A stretch of 22,258 nucleotides of DNA from a virus, in the IMG/VR virus record IMGVR_UViG_3300028025_004063, positions 1-22,258 of that record; one strand, 5' to 3'. Each line of letters begins with the position of its first letter. The stretch's first letter is position 1. The notes below the pieces were generated by a model. The model saw only the letters and a program-made list of their open reading frames with translations, ran no database searches and was not told the DNA's origin. Shown in pieces: positions 7,637-13,675 of this stretch. Made by a program: the position numbers and the translations under genes.

Positions 7637-7907
7637 ATATTTGCTGTACGCCATCACCGTAGCCGCGTTCATTTTGGCCGCGTACCTATCCAGACCGACC
7701 CAGACCGAGACGGTCCGATTCCACCATACCACCTACACAGACACCATTAAATCGCTCGAGCTTAAATATGTCACACTGTACAAAACAAAACGAGAAATTC
7801 AAACAAAATACGATACTTTGTACCGTGTTATTTATGGCGATACTAGTTGCCACACCACGCGCGAGCTTCTCACAATGCACAGACAGCTCGACACGCTCGG
7901 ATATTAA
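7626..7907 (+). CDS. Putative inner-membrane spanin-like protein
   Basis: 93 residues: an N-terminal anchor (KYLLYAITVAAFILAAYL, about residues 4-21) followed by a periplasmic-type polar region rich in Thr, Lys and Tyr (TLYKTKREIQTKYDTLYRV). This is the topology of Rz-type inner-membrane spanins. The next gene starts inside it in another frame (7768), echoing the Rz/Rz1 arrangement. No sequence family is recognised, so spanin is an inference from topology, overlap and the neighbouring holin-like and amidase genes. Confidence 0.55.
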   Translation: MKPKYLLYAITVAAFILAAYLSRPTQTETVRFHHTTYTDTIKSLELKYVTLYKTKREIQTKYDTLYRVIYGDTSCHTTRELLTMHRQLDTLGY

Positions 7908-8109
7908 CCTATATTTATTGAAGGGAGCCGAAGCACGCGAGCAGCTCAACCTATGCCGCCAATTTCGTGCGGTTGATTCCTCAATCATCGCAACACAGCG
8001 CACAGCCATTCAAACACAATCGGACGACCTTGGACATGTTAAGCGTGTAAATAGTTCGTTACGCGTTGCGTGTGTTGTTTTGGCGGTCTTATTTCTCATT
8101 GCGTTATGA
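7768..8109 (+). CDS. Secreted protein with C-terminal membrane anchor, spanin-like
   Basis: 113 residues, with 140 bp overlapping the preceding gene in a different frame. The start at 7768 gives a full signal peptide: Lys-containing n-region (KQNEKFKQN), h-region (TILCTVLFMAILVA) and a c-region with SFS before QC. The later ATG at 7834 would lose the charged n-region. The periplasmic part has four Cys in total in the mature region or anchor. The protein ends in a C-terminal span (VACVVLAVLFLIAL). Signal peptide plus C-terminal anchor recalls single-protein spanins, but the lipobox is poor (Q at -1). It ends with ATGA overlapping the phosphoesterase gene. Confidence 0.58.
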   Translation: MSHCTKQNEKFKQNTILCTVLFMAILVATPRASFSQCTDSSTRSDINLYLLKGAEAREQLNLCRQFRAVDSSIIATQRTAIQTQSDDLGHVKRVNSSLRVACVVLAVLFLIAL

Positions 8110-8945
8110 AAACAAACAACGTCCATACCATTCGAGCCACTGCCAAAAAAATCAAGGTGCTGTTAATATCCGATTTGCACTGGGATAACCCGCATTGCGA
8201 TCGTGATTTATTGCGGAAACACTTGGACGAAGCCGTTAAGGGCGGTCACGATATTTTAATTAATGGTGACATGTTTTGCCTCATGCAGGGTAAATATGAC
8301 GGGCGTCGAAGCAAATCAGAGATTCGCCCCGAACATAACAACAGTAGGTATCTAGATTCGGTTGTTGATACGGCGGTTGAATGGTTCGCCCCATACGCGC
8401 ATAATATCCGCGTTATTGGGTACGGGAACCACGAAACGTCGATTTTGAGACATTGCGAAACGGACGTGATTGAACGGTTTGTTACGTTGTTAAATAACAA
8501 GACGGGTGCATCGGTTCAGGTTGGCGGATATGGTGGTTGGGTTATTTATCAACATTGGCGAGGTAGCGTTATTTCCAACGCCTACAAAATAAAATATTTT
8601 CATGGTGCAGGTGGTGGCGGACCGGTGACAAAGGGTGCGATTAATTTTAATAGAATGGCCACAATGATTGAGGGCGCAGACGCAATTTGGATGGGACACG
8701 TCCACGAATCGACTGAAATCACATATACATTGGAGGGGTTAAATAACCGCAACAATGTTGAATTAAGAGATGTTTTGATGATTAGAACGCCCGCCTACAA
8801 AGAGGAATATAATGAAGGAAAAGGAGGATGGCACGTTGAACGAGGCGCACCACCAAAGCCATGCGGAGGGCGTTGGTTGGAGATTTATTTTGAACGTGAT
8901 AAAATGCGCGATTGGATGCGGGCATTTACCTACAAAACGAATTAA
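8106..8945 (+). CDS. Calcineurin-like metallophosphoesterase
   Basis: 279 residues from ATG 8106, chosen because it overlaps the previous stop as ATGA; upstream codons to 8070 are also open. The metal-binding motifs are present in order: D23-x-H25 (SDLHWDNP), G54-D55, G-N108-H109-E, and the G-H198-x-H200 motif near the end. These define the two-metal phosphoesterase fold that hydrolyses phosphomono- or diesters. The substrate is unknown; phage members have been suggested to act on nucleic-acid ends or cyclic nucleotides. It sits between lysis-type genes and DUF3310/amidase, an odd neighbour for a DNA enzyme. Confidence 0.85.
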   Translation: MKTNNVHTIRATAKKIKVLLISDLHWDNPHCDRDLLRKHLDEAVKGGHDILINGDMFCLMQGKYDGRRSKSEIRPEHNNSRYLDSVVDTAVEWFAPYAHNIRVIGYGNHETSILRHCETDVIERFVTLLNNKTGASVQVGGYGGWVIYQHWRGSVISNAYKIKYFHGAGGGGPVTKGAINFNRMATMIEGADAIWMGHVHESTEITYTLEGLNNRNNVELRDVLMIRTPAYKEEYNEGKGGWHVERGAPPKPCGGRWLEIYFERDKMRDWMRAFTYKTN

Positions 8946-8954
8946 CTTTGCACC

Positions 8955-9173
8955 ATGGATGCAATAAACCCAGAGCACTACAAAAAGGGCGGTATTGAAT
9001 GCGTCGAAGCCATTAAGGCCTCGATGAGCGATTTGGAATTTCAGGGATATTTGAAGGGAAACGTTTTGAAATACATGTGGCGATTCCGTCACAAAAAAGG
9101 CGTTGAGGATTTACAAAAGGCTGAATGGTATAACAAACGATTAATCGATGAACTTAAAGCAAATCCCGTTTAA
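8955..9173 (+). CDS. DUF3310 family protein
   Basis: 72 residues, nearly all matching the DUF3310 pattern: INPEHYKKGGIECVEAIKAS, then GYLKGNVLKYMWRFRHKKG, then EDLQKAEWYNKRLI. The family is common in phages and is sometimes described as nucleotide-kinase-like, but its biochemical role is not settled. A TAnnTTTG box (TAACTTTG, 8943-8950) lies just before the ATG, without a clear -33 element. The 3' end overlaps the amidase start by 26 bp. Confidence 0.85.
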   Translation: MDAINPEHYKKGGIECVEAIKASMSDLEFQGYLKGNVLKYMWRFRHKKGVEDLQKAEWYNKRLIDELKANPV

Positions 9174-9768
9174 TAACTACGTGCGCGAGGAATCCGCAAA
9201 GAAACAAATCGTTTTGCACCATACCGCAGGGGGCGGAAAGGGTGAAATCGTTTACCAGGGATGGCAGGCGGACAGAACGCCCGTAGCTACGTGTGTAGCC
9301 GTATCCAGGGACGGGGAAATCATCCAGGGTTTTGCGTCTCGTTTTTGGGGGTATCACCTTGGCATGCAGGTTAAGCACTTCGGGAAATTACCCTACAAAA
9401 ACCTAGACAAACAATCAATCGGCATCGAGCTATGTAATTGGGGGCCGTTGACGTTGAAGGCTGGACAGTATAAAAATTACGTGAACGGGGTGGTCGATGC
9501 GGACGAGGTGATCGAGCTCGAATACAAGGGGTTCAAATATTGGCAGAAATACACGGACGATCAAATCGAATCGGTCCGTTTGTTGTTGCTGCATTGGGGG
9601 GAAAAATACGGCGTGAACCTGGAATATAACGAGGATATATGGGCGGTATCGCATAGGGCATTAAAGGCCGAATCGGGTGTGTTTACCCACAATTCGTATC
9701 GTCCAGACAAGGCCGACATATACCCATACCCGCCGCTGATTGAAATGTTAAAGAATCTCGAACCATAG
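9148..9768 (+). CDS. N-acetylmuramoyl-L-alanine amidase (endolysin, Amidase_2)
   Basis: 206 residues, a single-domain enzyme. The first metal-site motif is IVLHHTAG (His24/His25), followed by SIGIELCNWG in the core, then a late metal/catalytic segment SGVFTHNSYRPDKADIYPYP with His181 and an Asp around 187-190. Amidase_2 enzymes cut the amide between MurNAc and L-Ala in peptidoglycan. No signal peptide is visible, so it needs a holin, consistent with the membrane genes upstream. It overlaps DUF3310 by 26 bp. Its last 86 bp are antisense to the end of the leftward ORF at 9683-9970. Confidence 0.9.
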   Translation: MNLKQIPFNNYVREESAKKQIVLHHTAGGGKGEIVYQGWQADRTPVATCVAVSRDGEIIQGFASRFWGYHLGMQVKHFGKLPYKNLDKQSIGIELCNWGPLTLKAGQYKNYVNGVVDADEVIELEYKGFKYWQKYTDDQIESVRLLLLHWGEKYGVNLEYNEDIWAVSHRALKAESGVFTHNSYRPDKADIYPYPPLIEMLKNLEP

Positions 9769-9970
9769 ACCGATTGGCGGTTTCTTTTGACGGGTCAAAC
9801 GTGCCGATATAATTATCGCCGTTGTGGTAAAAAATAACCGAGCCGTCCCTCAGTATTTCGGTTGCTAAATCATCAGGATAACGGGCGCGCACTTCGTGGA
9901 TTATCTCCGCTGTGATATAGGCCATTGCTTGGTTCGGGTCCATCCCGATTGGCGCGCTTATCGTTACCAT
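9683..9970 (-). CDS. Small hypothetical, last gene of leftward operon
   Basis: 95 residues. It starts 15 bp after the stop of the 161-residue gene, fills the gap up to the amidase gene, and has a plausible protein core (AYITAEIIHEVRARYPDDLA, then SVIFYHNGDNYIGTFD). Its last ~29 codons run antisense through the end of the amidase gene, so the C-terminus (CRPCLDDTNCG) may be a by-product of that overlap. No family recognised. The non-overlapped part (9769-9970) is the best support; the alternative is a 200-bp spacer. Confidence 0.5.
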   Translation of the reverse strand: MVTISAPIGMDPNQAMAYITAEIIHEVRARYPDDLATEILRDGSVIFYHNGDNYIGTFDPSKETANRSMVRDSLTFQSAAGMGICRPCLDDTNCG

Positions 9971-9985
9971 GGTTTCAAATATATG

Positions 9986-10471
9986 TTATTCGGCGTGAAT
10001 CAACGCCTCATTTTCGTCTGATAGGACGTATCGCCCGCGTATTGTTTCAATCGTTACCGTGCCGGCCTTTATGGCTTGTTTGGCCTCCTCCCATTTCGGG
10101 TGCTCGGGAGTGAGGCTCGTTTTGGCCTTTTCGGGTGGCTTGGGGGCTTGCAAACGAACGCGCAACGCTATGATGGTTTCGCCGAATGCCTTAACCGGGG
10201 TCGCGTAGAGTTGAATCCATTTGCCCGCCCAATCCTCGATATACGGAGACCCGAGAGCCTTCTCGATGGTTTTCTGATTGGTGGCGTTAAGAATAAACGG
10301 TTTGTGGCCGATTAGGTGGGCGATGTTGGCCTCATCCATTTTGCCGTCAATACCTTTGAAGGTTTCGTGCGTTACCTTCTCGATTCGAACGATTAGATCC
10401 TCCCCAGGGTTAAGCGCATAGGCCCCGATAAAGTCAGGATTCGTTAATTTTTTCCAGTGTGTTTTTTGCAT
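9986..10471 (-). CDS. Conserved phage protein beside the exonuclease
   Basis: 161 residues. The core (NPDFIGAYALNPGEDLIVRI, then KPFILNATNQKTIEKALGS, then YIEDWAGKWIQLYATPVKAF, then GETIIALRVRLQAP) is a conserved, mainly beta pattern that I recall in many phages next to recombination and replication genes. The C-terminal ~45 residues are a charged helical tail. I do not know a proven function. The position after the RecE-like nuclease, where an annealing or ssDNA-binding protein would be expected, makes DNA binding a reasonable guess (inference). It overlaps the upstream small gene by 38 bp. Confidence 0.75.
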   Translation of the reverse strand: MQKTHWKKLTNPDFIGAYALNPGEDLIVRIEKVTHETFKGIDGKMDEANIAHLIGHKPFILNATNQKTIEKALGSPYIEDWAGKWIQLYATPVKAFGETIIALRVRLQAPKPPEKAKTSLTPEHPKWEEAKQAIKAGTVTIETIRGRYVLSDENEALIHAE

Positions 10472-10631
10472 GGTGTTTCTCTATTAGTTTTTTTAGTTGG
10501 TTGTAGGTTACGTCGTATCGGGATTTATTGATTTCGACAAATCCGTTTTCAATTTCTTTGACGTGCGGGATGTGATATACGTTAAACAGCTCGCGTTTGC
10601 CCGTTTTTATGTTGTTCAATTCGATGTACAT
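10434..10631 (-). CDS. Small hypothetical in recombination operon
   Basis: 65 residues from the ATG at 10631, which lies 2 bp after the nuclease stop codon. An upstream in-frame start at 10703 would add 24 residues inside the nuclease gene and is less likely. The sequence (MYIELNNIKTGKRELFNVYH, then FVEINKSRYDVTYNQLKKLI) suggests a small beta-alpha domain with a basic helical end. It resembles short proteins in phage recombination clusters but no function is known. Confidence 0.6.
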   Translation of the reverse strand: MYIELNNIKTGKRELFNVYHIPHVKEIENGFVEINKSRYDVTYNQLKKLIEKHHAKNTLEKINES

Positions 10632-10633
10632 GG

Positions 10634-11437
10634 CTACGGCAGAATTAACGTTTTGACCTCGGTGGATTCTGTCAAGCCGTGCCAAATACCTGATTCTTTG
10701 CAACGTTTATATGTTTGCAGGTCCGCGCGGTATAATTCGGTCCCACGTTCACGGTCGTATTCCGATAGTTCGTACAGCTCGTTGAGGTACGGCGCGGTTT
10801 TCTCAACCGCCCAGAATATGAAACGAGGCGTTACCCCGAAGTTTTGGCGGTAGATCTCCGAGTAAAGCGCGTCCTGTACATGGTATCGGTAATTGATGCA
10901 GGAATAGGCGAATTTGCGCTCACTGGCATCGGTTGTGGTTTTCGCATCGATGATGGTGTGCGCTGATTCAACGTGACAGTCCAGTCGGCATTTAACCGGT
11001 ACGCCGTCAATTTCGCCGTACAATATTTGTTCGGCTTGGTAGCCCGGTTCGATTAACCGCATGTAATCAGGGTTATTTTGGGCGGCTTGGTGGATGCCTT
11101 GAACCGTTGCGAGTAGGTCGGCATCGATTTCGAGTTTGCCGGCGTTTTTTTCAAGTTGCTCCGATTTCCATTCTTGATACCTGGATGTGTTGCGCGGACG
11201 GGCTCCACCAATTTCGGCAACGATTTCCGCATCGTCAAACACAAAATAGTGATCGCCCATTGTATGCTGTTCGAATAGGTAGCGGTGTGCGGCCGAACCT
11301 TCAAACATGGCCTTAGTTTCTTTGCGTGGGTTCCCGTCAAGATATTGGTATTTGAACGATGCGGGGGCCTGACTGATCACATCCAGTTTAGATTTTGTGA
11401 GGTGGGTGAGGTCGGCGTGGTATTCCTGAATGGTCAT
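10634..11437 (-). CDS. PD-(D/E)XK exonuclease, RecE / exonuclease VIII-like
   Basis: 267 residues. N-terminal HLTKSKLDVISQAPASFKYQ and MFEGSAAHRYLFEQ match the start of the RecE C-terminal nuclease domain (DUF3799/YqaJ-like). The catalytic region shows GVPVKCRLDCHV followed by IIDAKTTTDASERKFA, giving the D...DxK signature, and then the helix INYRYHVQDALYSEIY. Enzymes of this type resect dsDNA ends 5' to 3' and work with an annealing protein in phage recombination. The start overlaps the coiled-coil gene stop as ATGA. No standard RecT, Erf or Rad52-type partner is recognised nearby. Confidence 0.87.
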   Translation of the reverse strand: MTIQEYHADLTHLTKSKLDVISQAPASFKYQYLDGNPRKETKAMFEGSAAHRYLFEQHTMGDHYFVFDDAEIVAEIGGARPRNTSRYQEWKSEQLEKNAGKLEIDADLLATVQGIHQAAQNNPDYMRLIEPGYQAEQILYGEIDGVPVKCRLDCHVESAHTIIDAKTTTDASERKFAYSCINYRYHVQDALYSEIYRQNFGVTPRFIFWAVEKTAPYLNELYELSEYDRERGTELYRADLQTYKRCKESGIWHGLTESTEVKTLILP

Positions 11438-12531
11438 AATTTATCCGCCTCCTGTTCGATGTACGTTCTAACCTTGCCTAACAACGTTTTTACATTGCGG
11501 GTTATTTTCTCCGCCTCCGGTGTTTCAAGTTGTGGAATATTGATGCCCGCGATTTGGGTTATCAAAAACGCCAGTTTGTCGCGGTCAGGCGCGAGCAATG
11601 CGGCGCGGTCTGATTCGGCTTTCAATCGCTCAGCCTCAGCAGCTGCAGCAGTGGCGGCGCGTGCATCCTCGGCCAATTTCTCGGCGGCTTGTTTCGCCTC
11701 GGCGGCTTCGGCGCGCGCCTTCTCGGCCTCCTTTTCGGCAGCTTCGCGGGCGATGCGTTGTTCATCGGCAATTTTGGCGGCCTCGATTCTAGCCTCCTCG
11801 GCAGCCTTGGCGGCGGCGGCGCGTGCGGCTATTTTGGTTTGTTCTGATTTGACAAACGTGTCAAATTGTTCGTCTGGCATTTCGCGAATATTCATAAGAC
11901 CGCCGTCAATATCCATGGCAGCCAATGTTTTTAGGCGCGATTTCATGCGATCATCCAATTTGCGCTCCTCGGCGGCTAGTCGGTCCGCTTCAATTCGGTC
12001 GGCTTCGGCCTTTGCAGCCTGGGCGGCTTTGATTTGGTCGATGTAGGCTGTGAACTGATCATCGGACATTTGGCGAATGTTAACAAACACCGTATCGGCC
12101 CCGAGTTCGTCGCACAGGTTTTTTCGTTCCAGGTAAACCGCCTCGACGCGTTTTGCCTCCTCGATTTCGTGCCATTTTTCAATCGCTTCGCATCGTTTCT
12201 CAAGTGGTTTGCTGGAATTGTCGATGATGTTGTACAGGTTGTCGAATAGACGGCCCTCGATGATAATGGCCTCTTTGCCTTGTTTTTTGATGCGCTCGGC
12301 CTCCAAACGATTATCGCGCAGGGCTTTGCGTATGGCCTTGGCCATTTCGCAATCTTCCTTTGATGGATTCTCAGCGGGTAGGATGGAGATTTTGCGCTCC
12401 ACCTCGTCCATGCGTTTGAAATACGGAACAAAAAGTTGCATCATTTGTGCGCCTTTTGTAGGCTCGATGTTTGATTGCTCAACGATTTGAATCAGTTGGC
12501 CGTCGTAGTTTTGTGTGGTTAAATTGCTCAT
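11434..12531 (-). CDS. Coiled-coil protein, first gene of leftward recombination operon
   Basis: 365 residues. An alpha-helical N-terminal domain (~1-130, with FVPYFKRMDEVERKIS and AIRKALRDNRLEAERIKKQG) resembles the DUF1351-like phage coiled-coil proteins that accompany RecE/RecT modules. Two copies of a motif, NIRQMSDDQFTAYI and NIREMPDEQFDTFV, are each followed by Ala/Glu/Lys-rich coiled coil. A third coiled-coil stretch (EAEKARAEAAEAKQAAEKLA) precedes a short globular end. The ATG lies 8 bases after an exact TAnnTTTG box on the minus strand (12547-12540), so this gene heads the operon. A scaffold role for the nuclease complex is possible. Confidence 0.75.
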   Translation of the reverse strand: MSNLTTQNYDGQLIQIVEQSNIEPTKGAQMMQLFVPYFKRMDEVERKISILPAENPSKEDCEMAKAIRKALRDNRLEAERIKKQGKEAIIIEGRLFDNLYNIIDNSSKPLEKRCEAIEKWHEIEEAKRVEAVYLERKNLCDELGADTVFVNIRQMSDDQFTAYIDQIKAAQAAKAEADRIEADRLAAEERKLDDRMKSRLKTLAAMDIDGGLMNIREMPDEQFDTFVKSEQTKIAARAAAAKAAEEARIEAAKIADEQRIAREAAEKEAEKARAEAAEAKQAAEKLAEDARAATAAAAEAERLKAESDRAALLAPDRDKLAFLITQIAGINIPQLETPEAEKITRNVKTLLGKVRTYIEQEADKL

Positions 12532-12536
12532 AACGT

Positions 12537-12569
12537 GTGCAAATTTATACTATATTGATATTATATTTG
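12537..12569 (+). promoter_or_regulatory. Rightward early promoter, back-to-back with the leftward one
   Basis: TATATTTG (12562-12569) is an exact TAnnTTTG box. The -33 position holds only GTG (12537-12539), 22 bases upstream, so the promoter may be weak or activator-dependent. The two -7 boxes sit in imperfect dyad symmetry (GCAAATTTATA ... TATATTTGC), and one regulator could cover both. An ATG at 12574 follows the box by 4 bases. Confidence 0.6.
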
Positions 12570-12572
12570 CAA
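12540..12572 (-). promoter_or_regulatory. Leftward promoter for the recombination operon
   Basis: On the minus strand TAAATTTG (12547-12540) matches the Bacteroidetes -7 consensus TAnnTTTG exactly. TTG at 12572-12570 is a candidate -33 element with a 22-base spacer, slightly longer than usual. The ATG at 12531 lies 8 bases past the box, so the leader would be very short. Confidence 0.65.
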
Positions 12573-12573
12573 T

Positions 12574-12759
12574 ATGGATAAAAAATATTTTCAGCCATCT
12601 GGAATAGTCGCACGTCGTTTGAAGCGGGGCAGCATGATTTTATTTCAAACAAAATTCCAAGGTATCATTTATTTCAAACGTCGCAAATCGTCCAAAACGA
12701 CATTGCACGCAAAAATCAAAACAACCAACGACGGCAGACAATGGACGCGATCAAATTAA
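12574..12759 (+). CDS. Small basic ORF in early leader (may be non-coding)
   Basis: 61 residues, very basic (Lys/Arg/Thr-rich), with no recognised domain. The ATG lies 4 bases after the rightward -7 box, so it would need an almost leaderless transcript. It overlaps the next small HTH gene by 19 bp. The region also carries TTCAAAC-type DNA repeats that do not stay in one reading frame (12616-12680). It may therefore be a regulatory leader rather than a gene. Confidence 0.35.
   Translation: MDKKYFQPSGIVARRLKRGSMILFQTKFQGIIYFKRRKSSKTTLHAKIKTTNDGRQWTRSN
12616..12680 (+). repeat. Operator-like repeats in early leader (TTCAAAC family)
   Basis: TTTATTTCAAAC occurs at 12639-12650 and 12668-12679, 29 bp apart, and an inverted CGTTTGAA lies at 12616-12623, pairing with TTCAAACG at 12673-12680. 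The direct copies fall in different reading frames, so this is DNA-level repetition. The position just downstream of the divergent promoters and just upstream of an HTH gene suggests repressor or antitermination sites. Confidence 0.55.
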
Positions 12760-12914
12760 TTGAGCAACGTTGCAGGGATAAAAAAACCAACCTGCACAAA
12801 ATATGCAAGGAGCTCGGATTGAAATCTATGTATTTCAGCCGTTGGAAGCGAAACGAGCCCACCGCGATTAAATACCTTAATGCAGTTAATCAACACCTGG
12901 ATGGAATCAACTAG
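12741..12914 (+). CDS. Small HTH DNA-binding protein, Cro-like candidate
   Basis: 57 residues from ATG 12741 to TAG 12912-12914. The middle reads as a helix-turn-helix: NLHKICKELGL, a turn, then KSMYFSRWKRNEPTAIKYLN, with a short C-terminal helix (AVNQHLD). Size, lack of any other domain and position as the first solid gene after the divergent promoter fit a Cro- or repressor-type regulator. It overlaps the preceding small ORF by 19 bp and the ParB-like gene by 35 bp. The HTH reading is by eye, and the natural binding site is unknown (candidates: 12616-12680 and 13620-13638). Confidence 0.6.
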   Translation: MDAIKLIEQRCRDKKTNLHKICKELGLKSMYFSRWKRNEPTAIKYLNAVNQHLDGIN

Positions 12915-13599
12915 CAATTACGACGCGTTCGGTCTGTACGATTCGAACCGCGAAATCGACCAAAAACACGTGCTGTATTTAATGAAGAAAATAAGCCGTA
13001 AAAATTTGCTGCACGTGAATCCGATTATCGTTGACGGCGAAATGAATGTGATAGAAGGCCAGCACAGATTGGAGGCCGCCAAACGTTTAGGCGTTCCGAT
13101 TTGGTTCGTCATGGGCGAGGGTGTGGATAAATCCGACATGTCCGATTTGAACGCGGGCCGTAAAAATTGGAAAATTCTGGATTACGTTAATTTCTGGACC
13201 GTAGAAAAACGGAAAGGTTACGACGTGTTGAGTAGATTTATTAACAAATACCCGCACGTTCCAATTAGTTCGTTGGTGGGGCTATTGAGCACATCGGGCC
13301 GTTGCGAACGTCGTGAGCTCGAGGAGGGCAAGGTGAACGTGTCGAACGAACGCGAGGCGGAGAGAGTGTTGGAATATTTGAAAGCGTTTCGCGATTTCAC
13401 CGATTTGGCGTATACGAGTTATTTTATACGGGCCGTTTTGAAAATTGCGCGCATTGAGGGCTACGACCAGGAACGAATGATGCGCAAAATTAAGATGCAG
13501 CCGCGCAGCTTGGTGAAATGCGTAGACACGAATCAGTACGTTGATTTATTGGAGGAGATATACAACCACCACGAACGCACCCGGTTGCGGTTCCGTTAA
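12880..13599 (+). CDS. ParB/sulfiredoxin-like domain protein
   Basis: 239 residues. The N-terminal part contains a ParB-N-like core: NPIIVDGEMNVIEGQHRLEA (GQHR at residues 60-63) then AKRLGVPIWFVMGEG. The C-terminal half is alpha-helical (KGYDVLSRFINKYPHVPISS; EREAERVLEYLKAFRDF), with no second domain I can name. Phage ParB-N proteins vary in role: DNA binding, nuclease or regulatory. The start could also be ATG 12901 (8th codon, MESTSNYD). It is the last gene before a new promoter/operator region, and it contains an exact DnaA-box sequence inside its coding region (13122-13130). Confidence 0.78.
   Translation: MQLINTWMESTSNYDAFGLYDSNREIDQKHVLYLMKKISRKNLLHVNPIIVDGEMNVIEGQHRLEAAKRLGVPIWFVMGEGVDKSDMSDLNAGRKNWKILDYVNFWTVEKRKGYDVLSRFINKYPHVPISSLVGLLSTSGRCERRELEEGKVNVSNEREAERVLEYLKAFRDFTDLAYTSYFIRAVLKIARIEGYDQERMMRKIKMQPRSLVKCVDTNQYVDLLEEIYNHHERTRLRFR
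13122..13130 (-). promoter_or_regulatory. Perfect DnaA-box sequence (TTATCCACA)
   Basis: TGTGGATAA on the plus strand is the reverse complement of the consensus 9-mer. It lies inside the ParB-like gene, 490 bp from a degenerate match (TTTTACACA, 13620-13628). It is of interest because this phage encodes a DnaA domain IV protein (15587-16030). One exact copy could be chance or coding-driven. Confidence 0.35.
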
Positions 13600-13619
13600 T
13601 TGTCATCGTATTGTCATAA

Positions 13620-13638
13620 TTTTACACATATTGTAAAA
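13620..13638 (+). promoter_or_regulatory. Palindromic operator over the replication-operon promoter
   Basis: TTTTACA-CATAT-TGTAAAA is a perfect 7-bp inverted repeat with a 5-base centre. Its right arm covers the putative -33 element (TTG 13631-13633) of the promoter ending at 13662, the geometry of a repressor site. The left arm plus centre also reads TTTTACACA, matching the degenerate DnaA-box pattern TTWTNCACA. Two copies of ATTGTCAT lie just upstream (about 13599-13617). Confidence 0.6.
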
Positions 13639-13662
13639 ATGTGGAGAACGTGGGTATATTTG
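13631..13662 (+). promoter_or_regulatory. Promoter for the long replication operon
   Basis: TTG (13631-13633), a 21-base spacer and TATATTTG (13655-13662) match the Bacteroidetes vegetative promoter TTG-N19-21-TAnnTTTG. It lies in the only sizeable gap (76 bp) between the ParB-like gene and the 13676 gene. The ATG follows the box by 13 bases. This is the best promoter in the window and probably drives most of the genes up to 21841. Confidence 0.75.
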
Positions 13663-13675
13663 CCTCCGTTAAATT

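Noticed and set aside
7834-8109. Shorter start for the spanin-like secreted protein
   Set aside because: It would remove the charged n-region and half of the signal peptide, which is well formed from 7768.
8943-8950. TAACTTTG box as a full promoter for DUF3310
   Set aside because: Exact -7 match but no -33 element at a suitable distance; a 6-base match is expected a few times by chance in this window. Kept only as a note.
9769-9800. Terminator after the amidase gene (ACCG ... CGGT then TTTCTTTT)
   Set aside because: Only a 4-bp stem and a broken U-tract; too weak to call.
10497-10853. 118-residue plus-strand ORF
   Set aside because: Antisense shadow across two well-supported leftward genes.
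11285-12046. 253-residue plus-strand ORF
   Set aside because: Ser/Ala-rich mirror of the coiled-coil gene on the other strand, crossing a gene junction; no domain.
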